A stretch of 64,000 nucleotides of DNA from assembly GCA_039602395.1 (NCBI GenBank), contig JBCNJP010000006.1, positions 61,254,429 to 61,318,428 of the forward strand. Direction: 5' to 3'. The notes beneath the pieces were generated by a model. It made no database searches. It saw nothing but the letters and a program-made list of their open reading frames with translations, and was not told the origin of the DNA. Position 1 is the stretch's first letter. The number at the start of each line of letters is the position of its first letter. The position numbers and the translations under genes were made by a program. Of the stretch, positions 11,004 through 23,000 are shown in pieces. This DNA comes from Deinandra increscens subsp. villosa (taxonomy: Eukaryota > Streptophyta > Magnoliopsida > Asterales > Asteraceae).

Positions 11004-11633
11004 TCAGCTCTTAATCACTATCCAACCTCCAAATGGACTATCAGGAGGTTTGGATTTCACATCCTTCAGCACTAATTTACCGGTAATTACCCGGTTTCTA
11101 CATTTAAGCTCCAATCCTTTAACTTTCCAATGCTTAAATTGACCCGACCGAAACCTAATTGGCACTAAATAACTCATTGTCGGGTCATGGATACACAATC
11201 TTAGCTTAGGGATCCCCACACTTGGACTAAACACTAAATTTTCATCAAACACTCCTAAATCACCAAGTGTGGCTTTTCTATATACCCTAGCAACCACCAA
11301 CTCATTTTCTACACTAACCAACTCCCCGGGTTCAACATGTGGGTTTTCTAAAACCTCATTGACATTCTTAACTACCCCGGTATCCTCCCCACACTTATTC
11401 TCTACCTTAACATCCAACTCACTCTCCACAACCTCAGTCTCAACTTTCACATCACCAGGATCACCTATTGGGTCATCTAATTCAACTATGTCCACTAGAT
11501 CATCTAACCCCCCGAAATCCTCATCTTCTAACCTATTTCCAACCACTACCAGATCTATGAAGGATATAAAAGAATCAAGGAATTTCATAGTGGTCGAAAG
11601 TTCAAATGGTTTTTGTGAGTGGATATGTGGCAT
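11004..11633 (-). CDS. Acidic 209-residue ORF of the non-autonomous LTR element, function unknown
   Basis: I chose the ATG at 11633 (MPHIHSQKPFEL); the ORF extends two codons further but without an ATG. Residues about 20-110 are very acidic (LEDEDFGGLDDLVDIVELDDP). The C-terminal part is basic and structured-looking (FRSGQFKHWKVKGLELKCRNRVITGKLVLKDVK). No gag zinc knuckle, protease or RT motif is present. It is the only long frame inside an element with nearly identical LTRs. I do not recognise the family. It may be a lineage-specific extra ORF or a gag-like remnant. Confidence 0.5.
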   Translation of the reverse strand: MPHIHSQKPFELSTTMKFLDSFISFIDLVVVGNRLEDEDFGGLDDLVDIVELDDPIGDPGDVKVETEVVESELDVKVENKCGEDTGVVKNVNEVLENPHVEPGELVSVENELVVARVYRKATLGDLGVFDENLVFSPSVGIPKLRLCIHDPTMSYLVPIRFRSGQFKHWKVKGLELKCRNRVITGKLVLKDVKSKPPDSPFGGWIVIKS

Positions 11634-11813
11634 AAACAAAATAAAAATAATTAAGAAATATAAAACCTAAATTCTAGACTCAAGAAAAATAAAATAATAA
11701 AAAAAACTAAAATACTAGACACGAAAATAAATCCTAAAACTCTAGACACAAAAACCTAGAAAAGACTCAAATTTCCTAGTCACGACTTAAGTTAATCTTG
11801 CTATTGCCAAGTG

Positions 11814-11831
11814 TCCCCGGGAACGGCGCCA
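11814..11831 (-). other. Primer-binding site, tRNA-Asp type
   Basis: On the minus strand this reads TGGCGCCGTTCCCGGGGA, complementary to the acceptor and T-arm end of plant tRNA-Asp with one mismatch. Confidence 0.75.
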
Positions 11832-11837
11832 AAAACT

Positions 11838-13656
11838 TGATGTGCTCGGAACGTACCTAAAAATGCTATTAAAACCTAGACCTAAACCTAGACCTAGACA
11901 CACCTAATTTTACCGAAACTACCTAAACTAAACCGAACCCTAAGGCAAGTGTACCTGTCGGTGGCAGTATAGCTTATGTAAGACCGGATATCGAACCTAG
12001 GACACTACGAAAACAAGAATTAACCTACACCTAAGAAATGGAAATACTGAGTAATTTGGGTTTATTTATTAATTAACTAAATTAACTATTCTAACTACCT
12101 GACTTATCAACTAGCAACCGACTCAGAACACTTTAGGCAAAAATCAATGATAGAGAGGCACCACCTAGACCTAGAATCCCAACTAATACATACAACTCTA
12201 CTTAGCTTTGGCAATTCTGATGGAGCCTAATTCACCTTTTAAGTCCTTCTTAGCAAATGATCCTAACGCTCGAACAAGGGTTCACCTTTTAAGTTCGTCC
12301 CACTTCAACTAAGCCTAATTACCCTCGAAACAATCTAAGGCACCCTAGACCTAATAGGAGCTACCACTGATTTTCTACAACTGACACGAGTAACAAATTA
12401 GCCAATTCCCTAGGACACTTCCTTTTGAGATAATGCTACCCTAGTTCGTTAACCAACCCAACTACCCGACAACTATCATCCTTTTAAGCTTATTTAGAAG
12501 GCAGCACACAAAACTCAAGGTAATAATTGATATTCAACCCTATGGTCAATCAGATTTAACTAACCACATTAATTTGCAAACACACAGTCACACGAATTAA
12601 TTACCCAACCCAAACCGAAAGACATCCGCAGATCAAGCAAGTATCGTTTATCAATTGAAACCCTAAACTAAGCACACAGACGCATCAATTACAGAAAATC
12701 TATGGAGTTTAAAGAATCATCACATCAATCAAATTGTCATCACCAAAATAAAGTCATAAATATTAAAAAGTCATCATACGGTCTAGGTAGCAACAAAGGT
12801 TTAGCCAAACATAGTCAAGAACACAAAATTCATCATCATAGTTAGGAACATCATGGTGTAAATAAAAATTAAAACTATGAAAAGTAGAGTTCAAGAACTA
12901 AAATAACTAAACCGAATGCTCCTCGTGCTTCCTTTGTTCGCTCCTTTATTCTGCAAAATTACTTCCGAAGCCTTCTCCTTCTGCTCACAATCGCCTTTTC
13001 TTCTTTTCTTCTCTAGTTTCTGCCTTTCGAAAAATATCTTTCACGTAGGGTTTTCTTTTTGCGACCTCCCCAAAAAATAATTGCCGTAGGTTCTCTATTT
13101 ATATTTTAAGATGCACCCTCTATTTCCTTTGTTGCCTACGCCAGCCCATGTCCACTTATTATTTTCTTTTTGATCTAATTCTTTCTTTTGGGACTAGGAA
13201 GTGCACGTGGGCATCCATTACATCATATGGACCATAAAAATTAATTTCCCTTTGTTCCTTCCTGCGCATTCACATTTAATCAGCACGAATTTTCACAAAT
13301 GTTTCACTTCAGCCTCCTGACTTATTCTAAATGCAAGCCGGTCCTTTAAACTTATTATTTTATTTTCTTCCAGCCCTTGACTTAGATGAATTGTTATACC
13401 AGCCTCCTGAACTCCTATGTCAACCTACAACAAATATATTTTGAATATTTTGAGCACAATTGAATCACATTCAACCTAATTAAACGCGAGACTCAAATAT
13501 TTAACTAAACTCACACAAAAATATACAAAAATAACTCAATAGCATATTAAGACTCAAATAACTAAAATATATAAAATACTAAATAAAAATGACTTAAAAC
13601 CGACTCAAACACTATACAAATTACACCGAAATATAGGATGTGTTTAGAAGACATCA
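11838..13656 (-). repeat. 5' LTR, 1,819 bases
   Basis: Bounded by TGATGT/ACATCA inverted ends. The inner edge is five bases from the primer-binding site. Confidence 0.8.
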
Positions 13657-14290
13657 GTGTACTACTGATTTTCTGAACCAAGCATACTTTACGTATCACA
13701 GACCATTTGGAGAGTCGAAATCGCAAAGGCCGGACTTGTGACACCCGGTCGGGGGACGATGCATGATCCAAAAGGTGACTTCGCGCCCCATGCTACATGA
13801 TACGTTCGAGGTCCTTATGTCTACGTAAGCAAACTCGGCTGACCACGCAAGTGCGGGCCTGAAAGAATTTGGTTGGGAATGGGGGTTGGTAATATTTTGT
13901 CAGCTTTTACGGACGCCGAGATGGTACGTGTTTGTGAACTTGGCTATGGTTACGCCAGACGTGCATTCACGAGAGCGGTGCATGGAAGAAACGGATCTTA
14001 GTCCCTTAAAAAGATAATTTTTATAGAAAAATAATCCGGCACGCAGGGTTGTTGCCCTGCTGGTTCATGACGGCGTGTCGAGTACAGTAAGTCAGCCGGT
14101 TTGAGGGACCCCGTAAGTAAGTGGCATTATACCACTTCGTTTGTTTATCAGTGGCACCGTCCCACGACGTTCGTTATCCTCGTAGACAATTAATCGTGGA
14201 TATGGTGAATCAGCCTAAGATTCTGAAAGGCGGTTGGTCTTCTGCTGATAAACAATCTTAAAGCGGTTGGTTTTAGAAACCCATTATATA
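13657..14290 (+). other. GC-richer unassigned DNA, possibly part of a disrupted LTR
   Basis: This block is GC-richer than its surroundings and has no long ORF. Its position before the disrupted primer-binding site at 17642 makes it a candidate for the upstream part of an LTR split by MITEs and a Helitron. That link is inference only. Confidence 0.3.
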
Positions 14291-14461
14291 TATATAGGGT
14301 TAGGCTCAAATGAGAACCAATTGGTTTTGAGAACTTTGAGAACCATTCTGATCCACTAATTTTCAAGGGGGGACCAATCAAATTAATGGGGGAGATTTCC
14401 TTATATATAACTAGTGACTCAGAATGGTTTTTAAAACCATTTGGTTCTCAAATGATCCTCT

Positions 14462-14520
<59 letters not shown>

Positions 14521-14672
14521 TAGGTTCAAATGAGAACTTTTTGTTTTGAGAACTTTTAAGAACTAAATCTCAACCACAAATTTCATGGGAGGGGGGATAC
14601 ATGTAATAAACTTGTGGCTCAAATTAGTTCTTTTTAGTTCTCAAACCCAATTGGTTCTCAAATCGATCCTCT

Positions 14673-14733
<61 letters not shown>

Positions 14734-14915
14734 AAAGTTCATTGTAGACACCCCCATAAGTGTAGACAGGTAGACACCCTTTTTCACCATTAGATCTTTT
14801 GATCTAATGGTTGTGGTTAATTTTCTTTTTTCTTTTTTTCTTTTTTCTCATTAATTAGAAACTTTCATATGTGAAAAGAGCTATTTCACATGCGAAAGTG
14901 TCTACAATGAACCTC

Positions 14916-14966
<51 letters not shown>
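14291..14966. mobile_element. Cluster of three MITEs embedded in (TA)n microsatellites
   Basis: Two related short elements (about 14297-14461 and 14517-14676) start GGGTTAGG(C/T)TCAAATGAGAAC and end with the inverse, GTTCTCAAAT-GATCCTCTCC. A third, different one (about 14731-14919) starts GTGAAAAGTTCATTGTAGACAC and ends GTGTCTACAATGAACCTCAC. Each is bordered by TA repeats of up to about 50 bases. The ends are clear inverted repeats and the interiors are non-coding. Confidence 0.7.
14464..14516. repeat. (TA)n microsatellite
   Basis: Uninterrupted TA repeat of about 50 bases between two MITEs. Similar tracts occur at about 14677-14730 and 14920-14966. Confidence 0.95.
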
Positions 14967-14968
<2 letters not shown>

Positions 14969-14972
14969 TTCA

Positions 14973-16996
14973 TCCTAATAAAACAATAAAAATGTGTCCA
15001 CATGTCACTTTACTAGAGTGTCCACATCATCCTCCACCTCAATAATCGCACTTGTCAATCCCTTATTTAATTTCAAAAAAAATCCGCAGTCCCTTTCGAA
15101 CCCGACTTCTAATTCGACCCGATTCACGCGAATTCACTTTCCTAACCCTAATCTCTCATTCTCTCACCCTAATCTCTCATTCTGTCGCTCCACTTCACAG
15201 ATTCACGCCCCTTTCCATCTCTACTCTCCGATCTACACTCTCCACTCTCCGGTCACTCTCCGATCTCCAGTTTCCGTCGGTCTCCGGTCTCCGTAGGTAT
15301 ATAGTATCTGATATCCGATATCCGTTATCCGATCTCCGATCTTTCACTGTCTTCCTCTCCACTCTCTGATCAGACACATGGAGAAAGATATGGAGAAAAC
15401 ATCGCACACATGAAGAAAGATATATCATCGATTGTTATCTCCATCTGAACTCTTCGATTGGAGAAAACCAGGTATTACTTTATATTTTGGTTATAAATCA
15501 TCGATTGCTACCTCCGTCTGAACTCTTTGATTGGACTTTGGAGATTGGTTCCTACCTTGATTGGAGATCTAACCAGGTATTACTTTGATTGGACTTTGCA
15601 GGCCCTAAATATGTTTATCTTTGTTGCCATTGTTTGAAAATTTAGCATGTATTAGGTTGTTGAAAAATTGAATTAAACGTGTGATCTTCGGTCTCAGATG
15701 TTTTTTCGTTTGTAAATCATGCTTACACTTTCGTGTTTCTCGGTTTTAATTTTCTGAATCATGCTTACACTTTGGAGTTTATCGGTTTTAATATTTCTGA
15801 ATTACGTGACAAAATGGTTAAAAGCTTTATAAAGGTATTTCTTTAGTCTGAAATGATTTATTCATAGTTGAAGAGGCAAATTCCATTCATAGTTGTAATA
15901 TTGCCTGAACTGACTTATTCATAGTTTTAGGGGCAAACTATGAAGTGACTTATTCAAAGTTTCATTACTTTGACATGTTTTTTGAAACAATTTGCAGCTT
16001 TATGTGCTTGAGGAGGCAAATTTCATTTATAGTTGTAGTCTTTGTTCATATATTCTGTTTTTGGGTATGGGTTCACACTTGAAGTAGCAAATTTCATTTC
16101 ATAAACAGTTATAGTATTTGCTCATATCTACAAGTTATAGTATTTAGATTGTATCTTATGTGAAGTTGTTGTCTACTGAAAAGTTTTACTGAAAAGCTTT
16201 TGGGTATGGCTTCTTATATTTTGTTTAGGTTTTGTATTGTTGTTGTCTACTGAAAAGTTTTACAGTTTACTATATATACCTTTCTTTGGCTCATACTAGA
16301 TTCTTATAAATCAATATGTATAGTTGAATATCTTCCCTTGCATTCATATTACAACCATAGTATCTGGCTCTCTAACTGTATTCACATTATACCGACACAA
16401 TGACATTCTTTTTCAATCAAATTTTCACCCGGTTCAAAAGAGGCCCGTTTTCATCTGGTTCATTTTAATGCTCAATTATTACGTCTCATCTTCCAAACAC
16501 TTTTCTATGTGGTTTATTTTCATACACAATTTTATTATAAAAAAATTGCATTTAATGAAAATACTTCTCATTTAATGAAAAATAATTTCCAAATACTTTT
16601 CATTAAATGAAAATACTTTTCAAATACCTTTCATTTAATTAAAACACTTTCCATGTATTTAGTTTTGAAATACTGTCCATATTGACCTCCAAAATTCAAA
16701 TTTCGTAGGCAATAATCAATCAAATCTTTTATTTTTGGTATATTTATATTTGGTGATTGTTTATCCCGTTTTATATAATGACCATGAATAATTCGGTTCA
16801 ATCACTTTCAAAACACATCGAAATGGAGCCACCAGCTTTAACAATTACAATGTTAAACGAATTGGACATTTCGAAGAGAGACCAGTTCATTAAGGTTAAG
16901 ATATTGAGGAAATGGGGTCAACCAGACCGTAAGTAACCAAATGAAAACTTCTCTATCGAAATGATTATCATGGATGAACAGGTATCCTGTATATTA

Positions 16997-17047
<51 letters not shown>

Positions 17048-17352
17048 TTCAATTCTATTAAAGATGTAAAATGTATTATATTCTTATTGCTTTCAACTGT
17101 TATACGCAGGGTAATAGAATGCAGGCCAATGTGTTGAAGAGATGGTTTTGGAGGTTTGAGCAGTATCTAGAGGAGAATAAAAAAAATCATATTGTCATAA
17201 CTTTTAAATTTAAACGAACTCAAACTTGGTTTAACATAGTCAAAATTGATAACGAATTAAGTCGTTCTTGATTTTCAAACCTCTGATATTTTTTTTATCT
17301 CATCTTATGAACCTAATATTCAACCCGTGTATTACACGGGTAACTAACCTAG
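14973..17352 (+). mobile_element. Helitron, about 2.4 kb, carrying an RPA-like gene
   Basis: The 5' end TCCTAATAAAACAATAAAA follows an A. The 3' end has the hairpin CCCGTGTATTACACGGG, then TAACTAAC and CTAG, followed by a T. A 5' TC, a 3' hairpin, CTRR and insertion between A and T are the Helitron signature. Inside, 15090-15370 is a CT-rich block that looks like a captured promoter or 5' UTR (CTCTCATTCTCTCACCC, repeated CTCCGATC). The 3' half carries an RPA-like gene. No Rep/helicase is present, so it is non-autonomous. Confidence 0.8.
16778..17271 (+). pseudogene. RPA1-like (single-strand DNA-binding) gene fragment of the Helitron
   Basis: Exon 1 (16778-16981) encodes LNELDISKRDQFIKVKILRKWGQ, matching the N-terminal OB-fold region of the replication protein A-like proteins that plant Helitrons carry. 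Exon 2 (17110-17271) continues GNRMQANVLKRWFWRFEQYLEE. The 128-base intron has GT-AG ends, keeps phase 0 and contains an expanded (TA)n tract. One in-frame TAA at 16934 interrupts exon 1, and the protein is much shorter than normal (about 120 residues), so it is called a pseudogene. It would have bound single-stranded DNA during rolling-circle transposition. Confidence 0.7.
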
Positions 17353-18000
17353 TATATATATATATACTACTAATCAATTTTCTAAACAAACTAAAAGATA
17401 GAGTCTGGTTAAACGTTAACAAAGATTGAGTATTGGGAGCTCTCATTTTCCATTATGTCCTGATCGACTCCGATTCAACTTACAACTCTATCTTGCCCAC
17501 AATGGGTATACTTGCCCGTGTAATGTGGTGACATGGTTGTTGTCAAGTAAATCAGGTATTATAAATTTAAAAGCTTCGGCTGCTACACAAGTCTGAAAAA
17601 CTGCCATATTTTTAGAACACCTCAGCAAACACTAAGCTGTTTGGCGCCGTTGTCGAGGACACAAATGAGGATTCCAAGAAAAATCCGCGTTAACGACTTA
17701 ACCAAAATTTTACTTTTATTTCTATCTAATTATAAATAAAAATATTATATTAGTATAATTTAGTAAATTAATATATAATAATTATATATTAAAAAAAACA
17801 AGCTTTCACTTTTGGTTTTCCCACCTACACGTCACCTTCAGAAGAAATTATCCGGCCAGCAATCATTCCTCTCAGGCACAGGAAGGATCCTCAGGAAGGA
17901 ACGAGTAATAAGAAAGGAAAGAAGAAATCATCAATGGCCAGGGAAGTTATTCTCGTAAATCTTTTGAAAATGATAACCCTCGGCCCAGGTAAGTGTTCTA
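17353..18000 (+). mobile_element. 5' end of a tRNA-Asp-primed LTR retrotransposon (LTR end, primer site, leader)
   Basis: TGGCGCCGTTGTCGAGGA at 17642-17659 is a primer-binding site of the tRNA-Asp type on the plus strand. The 300 bases before it, with a TATTATAAATTTAAAAG box near 17555, look like the end of an LTR. The following GA-rich leader has no long ORF. The front of the LTR is separated from it by the Helitron and MITEs. Confidence 0.5.
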
Positions 18001-18516
18001 ATCTATTTCGAAAACTTGTTTTGACAATCTGAAAGATTTTTAAAAGAAAACTATTGAGATTCCCACCCGATAAAATTAAAACAAGATTTTAGTCAACTTA
18101 AGTCTAGAAATTTTTCAAAAGTGTGTTATTGGTCTTATGTTTGCGTGTTCGCACCATTCGCACGCTAAGGGTTGTTCGCATTTGATCTTCCTGGGGCGTT
18201 ATTCATTTGTTCGCTTGTTATGGTGACGCGTTGTTGCGCCTTTGATGATTGTTCGTGTGTAGTTATAACTTTAAGACCAAATAACTTACAATCATCGGTT
18301 AGTTTAAGACCAAATAATACATCTAAGAAGTATAGTGATATTGTTGTGATGATTTAATTAACGCATTAGTGACATGCTAAAGAAGGAAAATAGTAAACTA
18401 AGCTGACATGTCAATGTCTCCTAAGGGTGTTGTGTCTAAACGTGCGATTTTAAGATAGAATTTTGCTATTTGAAGAATTAAAATTCATATAACAAGTTGC
18501 CTGAGAAATGAACATC
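18001..18516. other. Unassigned DNA
   Basis: No supported gene. Short ORFs here show no family features. Confidence 0.4.
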
Positions 18517-18693
18517 CTAAAAACCCCTTAATTAGTGAAAGATAAAGTGAAGTACTACCTATTGCTTTGGCCAAACTCATACCCATAGCCAAATAATGTG
18601 ATTCTCTAAAAACCCCTTGATTAGTGAAAGATAAAGTGAAGTACTACCTATTGCTTTGGCCAAAGTCATATCCATAGCCAAATAATGTGGTTC
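18517..18693 (-). repeat. Tandem duplication across an exon-intron junction of the LCAT pseudogene
   Basis: Two adjacent copies of about 88 bases (about 18518-18604 and 18607-18693) contain the exon end encoding FGYGY-FGQSN, the splice donor and the start of the intron. They differ at several positions. Confidence 0.75.
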
Positions 18694-19430
18694 CTTTCTT
18701 GTATCCACAATTAACAAGCAGGTCAATCATGCCATGAAAATGGTACACATCCGTAATGTTTAAAAACTTTATCAACTGAGATGCCACAACAAACCAATAT
18801 ACAAAAATCAACCATTCTTGAATGCATCGAACAACAGACAAAAAAAAAAGAAACACACAAAACAGTAGTTTTGTATAAATTTATCTTACAAATGAGGGAT
18901 CCAAAAATATCAATCGCATAAAGTCCATAATCATTTTGTGGGAACAATATCAGAGCTATCGTCCAATGCCTCAGTGTAGCATGAAACTCCCAATCACACA
19001 AACATAAATTCCCATAACCTTGATTACATCACACAAAATTCCAATAGGAGAAAAACAAAACTAATGGCAGTACAGCCATGACAACAGCACTTCAAATAGT
19101 TAATTGGTTTAGGGGGTGCTTGGATTTGGTTTTAGAATGCTATTTTCAAAATTAGAATTACATAATTAGCAATAATATAACATGGATTTGGTTTCAGGTC
19201 CCGTACCATGGTTGATGAAATTTCACCCGAAGCATACTGCAAGAACAAAATGCATAGTTTTATATAGGAGTAAAAAACTATATTATTCAAATGATATTCT
19301 ATTTTTTGTTATATTAATATACCATATAGCCAGACTACTGCCGCCAATCAGCTACAACACCAACACTCCTGGCTCCAGGTCTATGACCATGAATGAAGAA
19401 AACGCAGCTATTAGCCATAATAAAAATAGA
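18517..19430 (-). pseudogene. LCAT-like acyltransferase pseudogene (phospholipid:sterol acyltransferase type)
   Basis: The minus strand holds degraded exons in gene order. Near 19410-19330 is DLEP-GVLVL...IGGSSLA, resembling the LVPG-IGGS oxyanion region. Near 19225-19175 is a broken segment resembling LWSRFDPETG. Near 18985-18890 is CYTEALDDSSDI, then PQNDYGLYAIDI, with a one-base insertion before a GTAAG donor. Near 18770-18645 is VYHFHGMIDLLVNCGYKKGTTLFGYGYDFGQSN, with a GTAGT donor. The family transfers acyl groups between phospholipids and sterols or acts as phospholipase A. The downstream catalytic Ser/Asp/His exons are not visible. Frameshifts, an in-frame stop and missing exons make it non-functional. 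Family assignment is from remembered motifs; the first two exons are less certain. Confidence 0.6.
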
Positions 19431-20024
19431 ATACAGATAATCTCTTAAACAAAGCATAAGAAGTTAATAAACATGAGAAAATAGCTATCATGGGGAGAAT
19501 ATGTTGTTTGAAGCAAAACATAAAATATTAAGATATTAACTAATAGAATCTATGTGACACTACAATAACATGAAATCACAGACTCAAAAAATTAGCATAA
19601 AATCCAGATTATATTGCATATTAATACGCGTCTCAAAAAGAGAAAACACATTAAAACAAATGGAGCACCGCTAAGACGATCTTAAAATCATCTTAAAGGT
19701 CACCTCAATCATAACAAAGCAGATGGAAAGTATGTATCTAGGAACATGAATTCACTTCCAATGAAGAACAAAATAACTAAAGATACGATATGTGTTATAA
19801 ATCAGCATAACAATGAAGATATGTGAATGCAAATACCATACGATAAGTGTTATAAATCAGCATAATAAACAAATACATGTGTGTTCCATAGTAAACCATC
19901 TGTAAGACTAATTGAGAAGTATCCTGAAAAAGACTGGCCAAAGTAGTACAATCTTGCTTCCACCCCACATCACATATCTCCCCCTTTTTCAAATCTTTCA
20001 AAAACCCACCAATCTTTATCACAA
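19431..20024 (+). promoter_or_regulatory. Upstream region and 5' UTR of the TBL gene
   Basis: No ORF of note. The last 80 bases are CT/CA-rich (CCACCCCACATCACATATC), typical of a plant 5' UTR. I cannot place a TATA box confidently. Confidence 0.4.
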
Positions 20025-23000
20025 ATGGTGAAGAACCCATCTCACCAAGACTTCGATTCATCAAACTATTCATCAAATTACATGACTAAATTCAAGAAAT
20101 TTAAGCCCTTTAAACTGTTCGAACCCTCGGTGGGGATTCTGGGTTTTTTGTTCATAACTGTTGGTGTGATTCTTGGGTTTTTTTACTTGGATTACAGAAA
20201 TGTTGTTACAGGGGGTAGTTTTAGATTCTACAAAGAGTCAGGCAGGTTTAGATGGTTGAAATTTGGAGGGTATTCTACTACTCAGAGCAGAAAAAGATTT
20301 GATTTTTTGAGTGGAGATGGAGATGGGTGTGACGTGTTTGATGGGGATTGGTCGTGGGATGAGAGGTATCCGTTGTATCAATCTAAAGATTGCAGGTTTC
20401 TTGATGAAGGTTTCAGATGTAATGAAAATGGCCGGCGAGATTTGCTCTACACCAAATGGCGATGGCAGCCTAAAGATTGTAACTTGCCCAGGTTTTTATT
20501 GTTTTCTGACATATTATTTGTTTAATTTGCTATATTTTTTGTGCAGTTGGCCTTTTAAGCAGTTCTATACTTTGCTTATTTGTTTTACATATTATGTGTT
20601 TAATTTGCTATATTTTTATGTAATTGGCCAAATGTGGATTGTATTTTTTTTCTAAATTTATAATTAAAATGATGTGGAGTGAAGAAAGATTGATATACCA
20701 ATTGGTAAATCAGACATTGTGTCACATTATTGTGGAGGTCAACTCCTTTGACTTTCTTGAATTGTAGTTTGGATTGGGAGATTGGTCATCTTGGTCAAGA
20801 TTGTATTTTTGATTGGCAAGAAACATTTAACATCTAGTTCTAACAAATACAAGTATACATAGGGTGGTTAGGTTGAATTTTGAAAGTGATGAATCACAAT
20901 TAGAGGAAGATTAAATACCAAATAGCATTTAGTCAAAGGTATGTGTTAAATGGTGTCTCTTCCCTTTGCCTCGGGTAGGGGCGGAACTAGAAAATTTCTT
21001 AAGGGTAACACACGCACACAATTTTTTTTAGGTAGCACATGTTCATAAAAACAAAAAAAAATCCAAAATTTTTTTTCACTTCGCATACGAGTTTAAGGGG
21101 TGGCAAGTATGTTCGCCCCTGGTCGGGGGTTTGCGTCCTACTGTAGACTTCGGAGTAGAAAAAAAGTAGATTAGATGAGTGTGAGTCGCCGTTTAAAAAA
21201 GTTGAAAGAAGATAATTAAACATGGTGATGGTATTGAAATTGTCATCACTTTTGATGGTGTATTGGTGTTTTGTTTTGCATCAAATTTTGATAAAAATTG
21301 CATATATCCCCTTACTTTGGATAAAAGTTTGCATATTTCCTCAAAATACAAGTTTCTAATGCTTAATGTACAATGTTCGTAAAACATGATTTGGGGAAAT
21401 ATGCAATTTCTCAACTTTAGAGGGGGATATATGCAAACTCGACCGTTTGATTCCCACAGTATTACCTAAACCTTAAACCCTAAACCTAAGTGCTTATATG
21501 ATCTTTACGGTGAATCTCACATCCCTGTGCCGGGCAATGTTGGTTGGTGAATCAAGTCTTACATATATTACTTGTTTTTGGTGAAAACAGATTTAACGCA
21601 AAACGGATGTTGGAAAACTTGAGGGACAAGCGGGTAGCTTTCGTGGGAGATTCAATCGGAAGAAACCAGTGGGAATCCTTCCTCTGCATGTTATCCTCTG
21701 CAGTTACTTCTAATACAAGCAACGATTCAATATACGAGGTAAATGGCAATCCAATCACTAAACATAAAGGTTTCTTGGTGTTCAAGTTTAGGGACTACAA
21801 TTGCACTATCGAGTACTACCGGGCTCCTTTCCTCGTGCTACAAAGTCGACCACCTCCAAATTCTTTATCAGAAATAAAGACTACCCTTAAATTGGACCAA
21901 ATGGATTGGACCTCATGGAAATGGAGAGATGCTGATGTTCTTGTTTTTAACACAGGGCACTGGTGGAACAATGAAAAGACAATAAATCTGTATGTCACAC
22001 TGTTACTTATCTCTTTAATACTCTTCATTTCATTTGTACCAAAATTGGGGCATGTTTGACTTTGGAGGTCAAACCTCCTAACTTACTAAATTCATTAATG
22101 ATATGATTCTGTTTACAAATCTTGCAAAAATTCCTTTAAATGTGTTTTTTCTCACTTTTTGTTATAATATAGCTGGCAAAATGTTTTTCTTGATTTTGGT
22201 TTTGAACTCTTAAACATTTATCGTAGTTGACCTCAAAAGTCAAATAGGTTATGTGGGTGTAATTTTTGACCAATTTATTTATAGATGAACTCTTTCAAAC
22301 TGTGTTACTCCTCATTTTTAGTTTTGTTATACTTGGGAACTTTTTTTAAATGCTATTTCTTGATTATGGTTTGAATTCTTGAACATTTAGCGTAGTTGAA
22401 TTCTAGTTTTGTTATACTTTGCAAATTTTTTCTTGAACATTTATCATAGTTGACTCCCAAAGTCAAACGGATTATTGTTGGTAGTTTTGACCAATCTATG
22501 ACTTTGAATTTAAATTTATAAGTTTATGATTCAGTTTTGTTCTTGTTCAGAGGCTGTTATTTCCAAGAAGGAGCCCAAGTGAATCTGGAAATGAAAGTAG
22601 AAACTGCATACAGAAAGGCGTTAGAAACTGTTATATCTTGGATCAATGCCGAAGTAAATAAAACAAGAACACAAGTTTTCTTCCGTACATACGCCCCTGT
22701 ACATTTCAGGTTCGTTTTTTCTACAGGCTTTTATCCTTTTGGGTTATTTGGTTATGGTTTTTACTTGGTTTTCTTTAACCTCAAAATAACTTGTTCTCTT
22801 TTTGTTATAATCCACCAGTTTTATATAAAAGTAAGTTAATTTGGTACAACTTTTTTTGTTAATTACTACTATAACCCGTATATATACCGCTTTTTTCTAA
22901 ATTTTTTATAAAACATTGGGTAAACAGTTGATGCGAGTTAGAGCATTCACAGCAGGATCTTTAAACCCAGCTTTATCCTTAAATTTTAAATTTTTTTTTG

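Larger units (their letters stand above)
8991..13656 (-). mobile_element. Young non-autonomous LTR retrotransposon with tRNA-Asp primer site
   Basis: A 1,819-base LTR (11838-13656, TGATGT...ACATCA read on the minus strand) and a truncated second LTR (8991-9487, cut by the gap) flank 2.35 kb of internal DNA. The 497 visible bases of the second LTR differ from 13160-13656 at two positions only, so the insertion is recent. The primer-binding site next to the 5' LTR is complementary to the 3' end of plant tRNA-Asp, as in Athila/Tat-type Ty3/Gypsy elements. A polypurine-rich GTGTGGGGATG lies just before the 3' LTR (9488-9502). The interior has no RT, integrase or protease, only one ORF, so it must depend on a partner element. 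Confidence 0.8.

Noticed and set aside
15052..15428. Ser/Arg/Leu-rich ORFs on both strands
   Set aside because: Open on both strands because of CT/GA-rich low-complexity sequence; more likely a captured UTR.
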